Made by a program: the position numbers and the translations under genes. From DATLZU01 sp035573855 (GTDB lineage Bacteria > Nitrospirota > Nitrospiria > Nitrospirales > Nitrospiraceae), in NCBI GenBank assembly GCA_035573855.1, contig DATLZU010000062.1, forward strand, positions 77,512-141,511: a stretch of DNA of 64,000 bases. The letters run 5' to 3'. A model generated the notes under the pieces. It worked only from the letters and a program-made list of their open reading frames with translations. It was not told the DNA's origin and did not search any database. Below are positions 1-8,260 of the stretch, in pieces; position 1 is the first letter of the stretch; every line of letters begins with the position of its first letter.

Positions 1-1346
1 TCTGCACTTACTTCGCCTTTCACCCAGGCGAAATCGCGCCGGCGGGCTTCTTCCCGCAGAAATTCCTGTTCGTCGTGGACCAACTCGGTGATAATGCCGC
101 CGCCGGAGATGTCGTAGTGATCGACGATCACAAAGCGGCCGGTGGCCTCGAACGATGCAGACAGGTCGAAGGCGATGGGCCACTTGGTCCGCAGGGTCAA
201 CTCGGCGACCTGGTTCTTCTCGACGGCGTGGCCGCCCTGCCGTTGATCGAGGTCCTGCGTGTCGATGAGGCGATGGATAGCCACCACCTCGCAGTCCACT
301 TCCCGCGTGGCCAGCCGAAGCTGATACTTCCGCCCGCGTTCGAGCGGCCGCCGTCCCACCCAAAACACGTTGGCTCGAAAGGCGGTGGAGACCAACGGGA
401 TATCGTCCTGATGAGACGCGATTTCGCCGCGCTCGATGAAAATCTGCTCGTCCAGCGTGATCCCGATAGACTGCCCGGCCCGCGCTTCGGTCGGCGGCGG
501 CTCGATGTTGAAGGCCTCGATGGTCTTGACGTTGGCGGTCTTGTTGGAGGGGGAAAAAACCAATCGGTCTCCCACCTTCAGCCGGCCGGCGGTGATGCGG
601 CCGGCGATGATCCGGCGGGCGTCGAACTTATAGACGTCCTGCACCGGGAACCGGAGCGGTTGCTCGGCCCGCGCGGTTTCCTTCCTGAAGATGCCCAACG
701 TGTCGAGCACGGTGGGTCCTTGATACCAAGGCATGCGTCCGCTGCGCGCGACGATATTGTCGCCCAGCTTCGCACTCACGGGAATAACCTGCTGCGGGAC
801 GACTTTGAACTGTCCAAGATAGTCCAGGTACTCCTTCTCGATCCCGTCGAAGACATCGCGGCGATAGCCGACCAGGTCCATTTTATTGACGACCACAGCA
901 ACCTGCCGGACGCCCAACAGTGAAAGCAGGTAACCGTGTTTCTTGGACTGCTCTTTCACTCCTTCGAGGGCGTCGATCAACAGCAAGGCGGCTTCGGCCC
1001 GGGCGGCGCCCGTGATCATGTTTTTGAGGAATTCCTTATGGCCCGGGGCATCGAGGATGATGTACTGCCGACCGTTCCAGTTGAAAAACGTGCGGGCTGT
1101 GTCGATCGTGATGCCTTGCTCCTGCTCTTCCAGAAATGCGTCGAACAGGAAGGCGTATTCGAATTCCTTGCCCTGCTGACGGCAGATAGCCTGGACTTTT
1201 TCCAACTTGCCCTCCGGCAGCGAGCCTGTATCGGCGTAGAGCCGGCCCAGCAAAGTGGACTTGCCGTGGTCCACGTGGCCGACGATGACGATCTGCATGG
1301 TCTCGCGGGGCTTGGCGCCGGTCGTCGCTTGCGTCTTGGGTGTCAT
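1..1346 (-). CDS. cysN: Sulfate adenylyltransferase large subunit CysN, probably a CysN-CysC fusion (partial)
   Basis: GTPase subunit of ATP sulfurylase, which with CysD makes adenylyl sulfate (APS) from ATP and sulfate. The frame is open from ATG 1346 to the window edge, about 448 codons, so the C-terminus is missing. The P-loop GHVDHGKS lies at residues 23-30, followed by the switch motif EQEQGITIDTA and DAPGH, as in EF-Tu-like GTPases. The last visible residues (DHYDISGGGI, then RRRDFAWVKGEVSA) resemble the linker that leads into a C-terminal APS kinase domain in CysNC/NodQ proteins, so a bifunctional protein is likely but not seen. An in-frame TAG lies just upstream of the ATG. Last gene of the operon, 122 bp after cysD. 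Confidence 0.9.
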   Translation of the reverse strand, partial: MTPKTQATTGAKPRETMQIVIVGHVDHGKSTLLGRLYADTGSLPEGKLEKVQAICRQQGKEFEYAFLFDAFLEEQEQGITIDTARTFFNWNGRQYIILDAPGHKEFLKNMITGAARAEAALLLIDALEGVKEQSKKHGYLLSLLGVRQVAVVVNKMDLVGYRRDVFDGIEKEYLDYLGQFKVVPQQVIPVSAKLGDNIVARSGRMPWYQGPTVLDTLGIFRKETARAEQPLRFPVQDVYKFDARRIIAGRITAGRLKVGDRLVFSPSNKTANVKTIEAFNIEPPPTEARAGQSIGITLDEQIFIERGEIASHQDDIPLVSTAFRANVFWVGRRPLERGRKYQLRLATREVDCEVVAIHRLIDTQDLDQRQGGHAVEKNQVAELTLRTKWPIAFDLSASFEATGRFVIVDHYDISGGGIITELVHDEQEFLREEARRRDFAWVKGEVSA

Positions 1347-1468
1347 GGCCTTATGGAAATCCTACTCGCGCCGCCAGCGGGACTCGCCGTTCCCGTTTTC
1401 CGCGCTGGCCCCCATTGCTCTTGGATGCAACGGGTGCCCAGCGCGGTCTCGCGCAGCGCCGGTTCGCT

Positions 1469-2266
1469 TCACATATACCCTTCCTTGCGCAGCAGCTCCA
1501 TCCCGCGTCCCTCGTCCTGCGCGCGGCCGGCGCGCTCAGCAACCGTTGTGTGCCGCAACTCCTCAATAATGTCGTCGACGGACTTGGCGGTGGATTTGAT
1601 CGGGAACGTACAGGGTGCGCAGCCCAGACTGCGATACCGGGTTCCGTCACCTCGGTCAAGATAGAGATCGATGAAGGGAATGTTCTCCAGCTTGATGTAT
1701 TCCCAGATGTTGATCTCGGTCCAATCCAGCAACGGGTGGATGCGGACGTGTGTGCCCGGCGGGAACGAGGTCTTGAACTGGTCCCACAGCTCGGGCGGCT
1801 GGTCCCGGAAATCCCAATCGCCGTGCTTGTCGCGCGGTGAGAAATACCGCTCTTTGGCCCGCGTGCTTTCCTCATCGGCGCGCACGCCCAGGATGATGCC
1901 GGTATAGCCCTTTTCTTCGATGAGCTGCTTGAGGGCGGTAGTTTTGAGCGCCGTGCAGCACGTGACCCGGCCCATCGTGTGGTTCATGCCGGCGGCCAGG
2001 GCTTCTTTGTTTTGGCCGACCACCAGGTTCAGCCGCCATTCGCGGGCCAACCGGTCGCGATACTCGATCATGGCCGGAATTTTGTAGCTGGTGTCTACGT
2101 GAATGAGCGGAAACGGCACGTGGCCGAAGAAGGCCTTGCGCACGAGCCATAGCAGTACGGTGGAATCTTTGCCGATGGACCAGAGCATGGCCAGGTTGTC
2201 GAAGTGCTTATAGGCCTCACGTAGGATGTACACGCTCTGAGCTTCCAATTGACGGAGATGGTTCAC
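1469..2266 (-). CDS. cysD: Sulfate adenylyltransferase small subunit CysD
   Basis: Catalytic, ATP pyrophosphatase-type subunit of ATP sulfurylase; pairs with CysN to activate sulfate. The 265-residue product has the usual length of about 300 or slightly less, with the PP-loop SIGKDS near residue 31, the family segment GVRADEESTRAKER and the C-terminal CAPCTFPIKS. GTG start at 2266 is preceded by a good AAAGGAGA Shine-Dalgarno. It lies 20 bp after the TrpD-like gene and upstream of cysN, in the same orientation as the rest of the sulfate-reduction operon. Confidence 0.95.
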   Translation of the reverse strand: MNHLRQLEAQSVYILREAYKHFDNLAMLWSIGKDSTVLLWLVRKAFFGHVPFPLIHVDTSYKIPAMIEYRDRLAREWRLNLVVGQNKEALAAGMNHTMGRVTCCTALKTTALKQLIEEKGYTGIILGVRADEESTRAKERYFSPRDKHGDWDFRDQPPELWDQFKTSFPPGTHVRIHPLLDWTEINIWEYIKLENIPFIDLYLDRGDGTRYRSLGCAPCTFPIKSTAKSVDDIIEELRHTTVAERAGRAQDEGRGMELLRKEGYM

Positions 2267-2286
2267 AAGCAGGGTCTCCTTTTTCC

Positions 2287-3327
2287 TTAGGCATGAATCG
2301 GTTCATTCGCCCTGGTCAGATCGGCCAACTTCCGCGCCGCCGCTCCCGAGTCGATGGCCCGCTGGGCCATGGGCAGGCAAAAGGAAATCGACGGGCCCTT
2401 GCCGGCCGCGTACAACAACATGGCGGCGTTAAGCGCCACCCAATCGCGCGGTCCACCGCGCACTTCGTTCCGCACGATCCGCGCGAGCAACTCCGCCTCC
2501 TTCTCACGCTGCTCGGCCGGGAAACCCGCCATCTCGCGAAAGGAGGCCGGCGGCAGTCCGATGTCCTGCGGCTGCAACGACAAGGGCATGATGCGTTCGT
2601 CCCGCAATTCCAACACCCTGGTCGCCGAGGCCAGAGAAAGCTCCGGGTCGCCTTCCACGCCGCGGATCACCAGCGCGCGCCGGGTCCCCAACATGCGGAG
2701 CGCTTCGGCCGTCTTTTCGAAGTACGGCGGGTGGGTCAGACCGATGACCTGAGAGGAAGCGCGGGCCGGATTCAGCATGCGGGCGATGGGGTGAAAAAAG
2801 TTCCGCAATCCCAATTCCGTCCTGAGTTCGAGGAATCGCGCGACAGGCGGGTGGTAGAGCGCGATATCCAGATAGGCGAACCCTTTCGTGACGAGCTCGT
2901 CCGTCGCCTGTGTCGGCGTGAGCTCGGTCGGGACCCCCAGCCCCTTCAAGACCGCGGCTGTCCCGGGCCGTTGCGGAATCCCTTCATGACCGTGCATGAG
3001 CACCGCCGCACCTGCGGCGGCCGCCACCACCGCCGCTCCAATGGATGCGTGAAACGTGTCTTGCTTGCCGGCATAGGTCGGGAGATCAACGAGCGCCAAG
3101 CCCTCGGGCACAGGCAACGGCGCAACATACTGGCGAGCTGCCGTAACGAAGGAGGCCAGTTCGGTCACGGACTCCGCCTTCATGCGCATGGCGACCAGAA
3201 AGGCTCCGACCTGGAGCGGCGTGGCCTGTCCCTCGATCAGGCACTTCATCGCCTGCTTGGCTTCTTCCCAGGTCAAGTCCTTGGAGGTCTTCGGCCCTTT
3301 GGCGATCTTGGCGATGAACTGCTGCAT
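2287..3327 (-). CDS. Anthranilate phosphoribosyltransferase-like protein (TrpD/YbiB superfamily)
   Basis: A 346-residue protein of the glycosyltransferase family 3 fold: an N-terminal helical domain (EEAKQAMKCLIEGQATPLQVGAFLVAMRMK) typical of TrpD and thymidine phosphorylases, then an alpha/beta domain. The phosphate-binding GTGGD loop of true TrpD is replaced by a YAGKQDTFHAS-type segment near residue 85, as in YbiB/TrpD2-like proteins, so tryptophan synthesis is doubtful. There are no trp genes nearby; it sits between a DsrE-like gene and cysD in the sulfate-assimilation operon. Its reaction is unknown; a nucleotide-handling role linked to APS metabolism is only a guess. Confidence 0.85.
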   Translation of the reverse strand: MQQFIAKIAKGPKTSKDLTWEEAKQAMKCLIEGQATPLQVGAFLVAMRMKAESVTELASFVTAARQYVAPLPVPEGLALVDLPTYAGKQDTFHASIGAAVVAAAAGAAVLMHGHEGIPQRPGTAAVLKGLGVPTELTPTQATDELVTKGFAYLDIALYHPPVARFLELRTELGLRNFFHPIARMLNPARASSQVIGLTHPPYFEKTAEALRMLGTRRALVIRGVEGDPELSLASATRVLELRDERIMPLSLQPQDIGLPPASFREMAGFPAEQREKEAELLARIVRNEVRGGPRDWVALNAAMLLYAAGKGPSISFCLPMAQRAIDSGAAARKLADLTRANEPIHA

Positions 3328-3357
3328 ACGACCTATGACGTGTCACGCATGATGTGT

Positions 3358-3780
3358 CTAGAAGGTGAGCACCTGGTCGGCCGTAGCCACTTCTTCTTTC
3401 CAAAAGGCATCCGCCGCCTGGACTTCGTCCAGTTCGGGGATCAACTTTTCGACCGTAATTTCGAGCAACTCCAAGGAATCGCGGCACACCGAAAACTTCG
3501 CGTCGCCTTTTTCTTTGATCTCGCGCAAAATCGCGGGCAAGTCGTGCTTGCCGCGGGCACGCAGGATTTCCCGCATATGGGCATCGCGGCCTTTGTAGGC
3601 TTCAGAGAACACCATGTCTTTGACTTTATCCTGCGTTAGCCGCAAGGCCGCCTCGTCTCGGAAGAACACGCTCACCTGCGTGCCGGCGACGGTGGCGATG
3701 CGGGCGAGTTCGCAGGCCTGAAGCAGATTGTTATAGGAACCACGGGTCACAATCACGGCCAGCTTCTTCACGGCGGTCAC
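3358..3780 (-). CDS. DsrE/DsrF-like family protein
   Basis: A 140-residue single-domain protein with the Rossmann-like DsrE pattern: KKLAVIVTRGSYNNLLQACELA at the N-terminus, then VSVFFRDEAAL. Relatives are sulfur-carrier or small peroxiredoxin-like proteins; one cysteine (SVCRDS, near residue 98) is a possible sulfur-binding site. Position between cysH and the TrpD-like gene in the sulfate-reduction operon fits sulfur handling. The start is GTG 3780 or, better placed behind the GGTGGAGGG ribosome-binding site, GTG 3771. Exact function not known. Confidence 0.8.
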   Translation of the reverse strand: MTAVKKLAVIVTRGSYNNLLQACELARIATVAGTQVSVFFRDEAALRLTQDKVKDMVFSEAYKGRDAHMREILRARGKHDLPAILREIKEKGDAKFSVCRDSLELLEITVEKLIPELDEVQAADAFWKEEVATADQVLTF

Positions 3781-3895
3781 CCCTCCACCTCATCTCAGAT
3801 GTCAGCGGGTGTCACTGAGCAAAACAAGGAGGCTAAAGGCGACGAGTTCGCGCGACCTGGTCCAAGCCGCCTCTAGCCTCGTATTCACGACCTGT

Positions 3896-4639
3896 TTACT
3901 TGTGCAAGCCGCACTCGGTCTTGGCGAAATTCCTCCATCGCCCGGCGCGCGGATCTTCCCCCGGTTGGACCGGCGCCGTGCAATGCGTACAGCCGATGCT
4001 GGGATAGTTCCGGTCATGAAGCCGGTTGTACGGCACCTCATACAGCTTGATGTATGTCCATATGTCCTCAGCCGTCCATTTCGCCAACGGGTTGATTTTA
4101 ACGAGCTGGAATTTGCGGTCCCATTCGATCAGCCCGGCGTTCGCCCTGGTCGGCGCCTGGTCGCGTCTGATCCCCGTAATCCAAGCGTCGAAACCTTTCA
4201 AAACCCGCCTCAGCGGTTCGACCTTCCGCAGCTCGCAGCAGCGGTCCGGCTGCCGCGCCCAGAGGGCGTCCCCGTACTGCGCCGCTTGTTCAGCCGGCGT
4301 AAGGAGCGAGGTGATCCGCAGGACCTGTTCGGGGCGCAAGCTGTATTTCTCGACGATGCGATCCCTGACTTCGTAGGTTTCGGCGAACAAGAATTCGGTG
4401 TCGAGATAAAACAGCGGAACCCGCGGATTGATCCGCTGGATCATGTCCACCAGCACGACGTCTTCGGCGCCGAAGCTGCACGCAAGCACGATCTTGGGCA
4501 TATAGCGCTCGATCGCATAGGCCAGCAGATCCTGCGGCTGCTGCGTCTCGAAGGAATCGTTCAGCCGTTTCAGCTCTTCTTCCAGCGACGCACCGACGGT
4601 CTGCACCTCTCGAGGCACCCGGATTTCCCTTTCAATCAC
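3896..4639 (-). CDS. cysH: APS reductase (CysH family, iron-sulfur type)
   Basis: Thioredoxin-dependent reduction of adenylyl sulfate to sulfite and AMP. The 247-residue product has CC at 134-135 and CTHC at 217-220, the four cysteines that bind [4Fe-4S] in APS reductases; E. coli-type PAPS reductases lack them. The redox-active cysteine is C243 in the C-terminal ECGLH. The phosphosulfate-binding ITGIRRDQ segment is at about 155. GTG start at 4639 with an AAGGGG site overlapping the end of the upstream sulfite reductase gene. It provides sulfite to the reductase encoded 14 bp upstream. Confidence 0.94.
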   Translation of the reverse strand: MIEREIRVPREVQTVGASLEEELKRLNDSFETQQPQDLLAYAIERYMPKIVLACSFGAEDVVLVDMIQRINPRVPLFYLDTEFLFAETYEVRDRIVEKYSLRPEQVLRITSLLTPAEQAAQYGDALWARQPDRCCELRKVEPLRRVLKGFDAWITGIRRDQAPTRANAGLIEWDRKFQLVKINPLAKWTAEDIWTYIKLYEVPYNRLHDRNYPSIGCTHCTAPVQPGEDPRAGRWRNFAKTECGLHK

Positions 4640-4653
4640 GACGCCAGAGCCCC

Positions 4654-7155
4654 TTACCCCTCGACTTTCTCGACAACGACCCGATAATGAGCAGCGTTCG
4701 GCTCCAACGGCTCCTGAGTCAGGATTTTATGGCCGTCGTTCCGGAGGCTCACCGGCACATTCTTGATCGGCTCTCCGGCGTCGAGCCAGACCTCAAGACG
4801 CTCGCCAGCCTCCATCATCTCGAGCTTAAGCTTTGTCTTGACATAATTGAGCGGACAGGCCACGCCACGCAAATCGAAGACCGGTACACCGGTTGCCGAA
4901 CTGTTCACTTGTGCAGGGGCCGGTTCCGCCGGAGTCGCCGGCGACGCGGCGGACTTCGGCGGCTCGACGCCGTCGCCCTTCTCCGCGCCGGCCAATTTCA
5001 GGTCCTTGCCCATGTGCTCGGTCGCGGCTCGACAGGCATCGACAAACTCTTTGGCGAACGCGATTTTGGCAAGCGCGAATTCCGCCGTGTTGGCCTTCGT
5101 CCCCAAATCGCCGATCCGGGAGGCGAGAGCCCCGTACTCAGGCAGGATGCCCTTACAGACCAACCGTTGCTCAAATTCCGCAAATGTCTCGGCATCGGTC
5201 GCCGGATCAACGCCTTCAGTAACCAGCAAGGCTTTGACCGCCGCCAAAACCGCACGATAGGCCTTGTTGACGGAGACCGCGTACTGATGCTTCTCGGCCA
5301 ACAGCCTGGCCTGATACAGCTCTTGTTCGGCCTCCAACATGCGGTTGTCGATCAACTCAAGGGCTCCCCCGGCGCATTCGCCCGGCCCCAGATCCTCCAA
5401 CACGAACTCTTCCTCGCTTTCCCAGTCGAAGTAATAGCTCGGATCCTCCTCGAACGAAGGCACGATCGTATAAGGAATTAATTCATCTTTGAGCTTGGCC
5501 TTGCCAACACGCGCGATAAAGGCAGGCAGCGTCTCCCCTGGTTCGCGATCGCGTCGATATACGGCGATGAGATGGGAGACGGCCGCCGGGACATTCTTCG
5601 CCGGCAGTTTGACGGTCATCTGGCCGATCTTGGCCGCGCCGTTCACTTGCCCGCCGAGGTGGAGCTCGTAGTGGGGGGCTACGTGCTCGCCGATGCGCTT
5701 GCCGACTCCATGCAACCCGATCGTGGCAATGTGATGCTGCGCGCAGGAATTGTGGCATCCGCTGATTTTGACGCTGACGCCTTGCAAGTCGTCGGGGATT
5801 CGCCCGGGCGGAAAGATTTCCGCCATCGCCCTGGCCAGCCCTTTCGAAGAAGTGATGCCCAGGCCGCAGGTATCTGTCCCGGGACAGGCGACGATGTCTT
5901 CCACCGACTCCGCGCCCGGATCGGCCAGCCCATGAGAGGCGAGGTCATCGTAGAACTCGCGCAGCCTCGCCTCGGGCACCCATCGAATAATTACGTTCTG
6001 ATTGATAGTGGTTCGGATGTTGCCGTTCGAGTAGATCTCGGCCAGGTCAGCCAGGGCGTACATCTGCGCGGTGGTAAGATCTCCCATCGGAAGCTTGATC
6101 AACACGGCCACATAGCCCGATTGCTTCTGTTTGACCACATTGGTCCGTCTCCACACCGCGAAAGCGGACCCCTCGTCACTTCCGTTGTCGGAAACGGCGC
6201 CGTTGCCGGAACCATTGGCACGGGTCGGCATAATGAGCGGGACCGGGTCGTCCTGGTGCGCCAACAGCATGATCGGTTTGTGGGCGGGACGGCTGTGGCC
6301 CATCGCCGTATAGGCTGCTTCCCACCGTCGCTTGAACTCTTCGATGCCCAACTTGTCGATGACAAATTTCAACCTGGCCTTGTGGCGGTTCTTGCGGTTG
6401 CCAAGCATGTCGAAGACCTTGATGACCGCCTCAATTGAGGGAATGAGTTCGTCCATAGGGACGAACTCCCGCAACACGTGAGCCAAGCGCGGCGTGGAGC
6501 CCAATCCGCCGCCCACCGACATGCGGAAACCAATGCCGCCGTCCTCTTTCTTTACGGCCAGCAGGCCGATGTCGTGGATCGGTGTCAGCGCGCAATCGTG
6601 CGGACAGCCGGAAAACGCGATCTTAAATTTGCGCGGCAAGCTCTGGTTCAGCGGATTCCGCAGAAGATGCAGCGCGACGGTTTTGGCGTACGGCGTCACG
6701 TCGAAAAGTTCGCCCGGACACACGCCGGCCAAATGGCAGGCGGTGACGTTCCGCACGGTGTTGGCGCAAGCCTCGCGGGTGGTAAGCCCCACTTCCGCGA
6801 TTTTTCGCATCATAGTCGGCACATCTTCAAGCGAGACAAAATGGAGCTGAATATCCTGCCGGGTCGTGACATGACCGACGCCTGTGGCATACTGGTCGGC
6901 GATCTCTCCGATTCGTCTAAGCTGGTTCGCGGTGAGGCCGCCGAACGGAATCTTGATCCGGAACATGTGCACCCCGGGCTGACGTTGGCCGTAAATGCCG
7001 TGCTGCAGACGAAACGGCTTGAACAGGTCGCCGGACAGCTCGCCGGCAAGGACTCGGTTGGCTTCGACTTCAAACGCTTCGATCTCTTCCAGAATCTCGG
7101 GAGGAATCGATACAGTTTTGACCTCTGGCGACGAAGTCGCTCGGGTTGCATACAT
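4654..7155 (-). CDS. Nitrite/sulfite reductase hemoprotein fused to a HEPN-like helical domain and a TusA domain
   Basis: Six-electron reduction of sulfite to sulfide, ferredoxin-type by inference. The 833-residue protein (start ATG 7155 chosen because AGAGGT precedes it; an upstream in-frame start at 7209 has no such site) holds two sulfite-reductase repeats, about residues 18-285 and 340-560. Repeat 1 carries C140-x5-C146 and C184-x3-C188, repeat 2 carries C424-x5-C430 and C467-x3-C471; each is a full siroheme/[4Fe-4S] set. A helical segment at about 600-715 looks HEPN-like. After a low-complexity Pro/Ala linker comes a TusA-type domain (758-832) with FDLRGVACPLN, C767 being the expected persulfide cysteine. 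The architecture is unusual; sulfite rather than nitrite as substrate is inferred from the operon. Confidence 0.9.
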   Translation of the reverse strand: MYATRATSSPEVKTVSIPPEILEEIEAFEVEANRVLAGELSGDLFKPFRLQHGIYGQRQPGVHMFRIKIPFGGLTANQLRRIGEIADQYATGVGHVTTRQDIQLHFVSLEDVPTMMRKIAEVGLTTREACANTVRNVTACHLAGVCPGELFDVTPYAKTVALHLLRNPLNQSLPRKFKIAFSGCPHDCALTPIHDIGLLAVKKEDGGIGFRMSVGGGLGSTPRLAHVLREFVPMDELIPSIEAVIKVFDMLGNRKNRHKARLKFVIDKLGIEEFKRRWEAAYTAMGHSRPAHKPIMLLAHQDDPVPLIMPTRANGSGNGAVSDNGSDEGSAFAVWRRTNVVKQKQSGYVAVLIKLPMGDLTTAQMYALADLAEIYSNGNIRTTINQNVIIRWVPEARLREFYDDLASHGLADPGAESVEDIVACPGTDTCGLGITSSKGLARAMAEIFPPGRIPDDLQGVSVKISGCHNSCAQHHIATIGLHGVGKRIGEHVAPHYELHLGGQVNGAAKIGQMTVKLPAKNVPAAVSHLIAVYRRDREPGETLPAFIARVGKAKLKDELIPYTIVPSFEEDPSYYFDWESEEEFVLEDLGPGECAGGALELIDNRMLEAEQELYQARLLAEKHQYAVSVNKAYRAVLAAVKALLVTEGVDPATDAETFAEFEQRLVCKGILPEYGALASRIGDLGTKANTAEFALAKIAFAKEFVDACRAATEHMGKDLKLAGAEKGDGVEPPKSAASPATPAEPAPAQVNSSATGVPVFDLRGVACPLNYVKTKLKLEMMEAGERLEVWLDAGEPIKNVPVSLRNDGHKILTQEPLEPNAAHYRVVVEKVEG

Positions 7156-7231
7156 GGGGGACCTCTTTTCTTTTTCTCTCCCGGGCTCGGCTGCGAACAG
7201 CGAAGCCACGGCAGCCTATCCGTTCATCAAC

Positions 7232-7681
7232 TCAGATGTGGTACATCAGCGCATGCTGCTGTTCGAGCTCACGTTGTCGATCGACCAACTCCTTCACCGT
7301 GATGCTGGCCAGCACGCTCAATTCCGCCTGCTTGACGCGGTCCCAGACGGAGGCCAACAACGAGACTTGCCGATGGTCCCGCCGGGAGAGACGGTGGGAC
7401 GCCTGGCCGCGATGCGGGCCGATCGGGCCGTCCAACGCCTCCAGGATTTCAGCCAACGAAAGCTCCGAGGGCTTCTTGCTCAACATGTATCCGCCCTGGG
7501 CTCCCCGGAGACTCGTCACCAGGCCGGCCTTTTTCATCGCGTTCAACACCTGCTCCAGAAAGCGGGCGGGGATGCTTTGCCTCTTGGCGATGGACTTGGC
7601 CTGCACCGGCGAATCTCCATTATGCATCGCCAGGTCCAACGCAGCCAGAATGGCATAGGTGGCCTTGAGCGAAACCTGCAT
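7232..7681 (-). CDS. Rrf2-family transcriptional regulator
   Basis: A 149-residue winged-helix regulator with the Rrf2 signature: KATYAILAALDLA at the N-terminus, SIPARFLEQVLNAMKKAGLV recognition region and GAQGGYMLSK wing. It has no cysteine at all, so unlike IscR or NsrR it cannot bind an Fe-S cluster; in this it resembles CymR, the cysteine-metabolism repressor of Bacillus. It is the first gene of the sulfate-reduction operon, 76 bp before the sulfite reductase start, so control of that operon and of itself is likely. A palindrome nine bases upstream of its start may be its operator. Confidence 0.9.
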   Translation of the reverse strand: MQVSLKATYAILAALDLAMHNGDSPVQAKSIAKRQSIPARFLEQVLNAMKKAGLVTSLRGAQGGYMLSKKPSELSLAEILEALDGPIGPHRGQASHRLSRRDHRQVSLLASVWDRVKQAELSVLASITVKELVDRQRELEQQHALMYHI

Positions 7682-7689
7682 TTTTCAGT

Positions 7690-7703
7690 ATTCCGATAGG
7701 AAT
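7690..7703. promoter_or_regulatory. Candidate Rrf2-type operator palindrome
   Basis: ATTCC-GATA-GGAAT, a perfect 5-bp inverted repeat with a 4-bp spacer, lies in the leader of the rrf2 gene between its promoter and its start codon. GGAAT half-sites are reminiscent of CymR boxes. Position suggests a roadblock-type autoregulatory site. Only this copy was noticed. Confidence 0.4.
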
Positions 7704-7721
7704 TACTCGATCTGTTTTTAT

Positions 7722-7751
7722 TTTTTACAACTGATACAAAGATGGTGTCAA
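7722..7751 (-). promoter_or_regulatory. Candidate promoter of the sulfate-reduction operon
   Basis: On the minus strand a perfect -35 TTGACA (7746-7751) is followed by an A/T-rich -10 region, TGTAAA after 16 bp or TAAAAA after 18 bp. Transcription would begin near 7716, about 35 bases before the rrf2 start, with the ATTCC/GGAAT palindrome inside the leader. Confidence 0.45.
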
Positions 7752-8187
7752 GTCGGTATCGCTATCCATCCCAAATCTCCGTACCCGAAACCCGTCAATT
7801 CGAATGTCCGCACGGCTGTAAGACAGAGGTGTCGCTTGAATACCTCACATGCCGGATACCATCCCTTTGGCTCCAACAATCCACGCCTGAAGCAACTCGA
7901 TCGCGGGTAGGCGTTGCGCCTCGTCTATCCTTCTTCCTTCTCCTTCTTCCTTCGCATTCCTTTTCTGAGAACCGGGTGCGCGACTCGCAGTCTATCTAAC
8001 GGTTGTTCGTTGAGTTCAGGCTCCAATTATTGGTGCTCAGAATACGGTCCCGCGGGCTTACCGATCGGGCCGATGAGCGGGGTAACAACAAAGAACATAA
8101 GCTACTGAACCCAGCGAACGTGTTTTGCCCATCCCCGCGAAACGTTTAGCAGAGCGGCTATTCGGCCATCATGGCGCATTTTCCCGA
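7752..8187. other. Intergenic stretch without a recognised gene
   Basis: About 440 bp between the divergently read sulfate operon and the Fis-type gene. Short open frames exist on both strands, but none has a convincing ribosome-binding site or recognisable product. I see no RNA gene or repeat in it. Confidence 0.5.
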
Positions 8188-8216
8188 TTGACATCGTCCC
8201 GACTCTGGAGTAATAA
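8188..8216 (+). promoter_or_regulatory. Sigma70-type promoter of the Fis-HTH gene
   Basis: TTGACA (8188-8193), 17-bp spacer, TAATAA (8211-8216): a near-consensus promoter. Transcription is expected near 8223, giving a leader of about 38 bases that is strongly pyrimidine-rich and shows no Shine-Dalgarno. Confidence 0.65.
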
Positions 8217-8260
8217 TCCCGCTCTCTTCTTCTCATCTTCTTTTCTTCGCCGGTGCCTTC

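Noticed and set aside
2293..3639. A 448-codon open frame on the plus strand
   Set aside because: It lies antisense to the TrpD-like and DsrE-like genes; its product is Arg/His/Gly-rich with no recognisable domain, as expected from a GC-rich antisense frame.
7742..7999. A short plus-strand frame with Cys residues (FECPHGCKTEV) upstream of the Fis-type gene
   Set aside because: No ribosome-binding site, it begins inside the rrf2 promoter region, and the rest of the product is low complexity.
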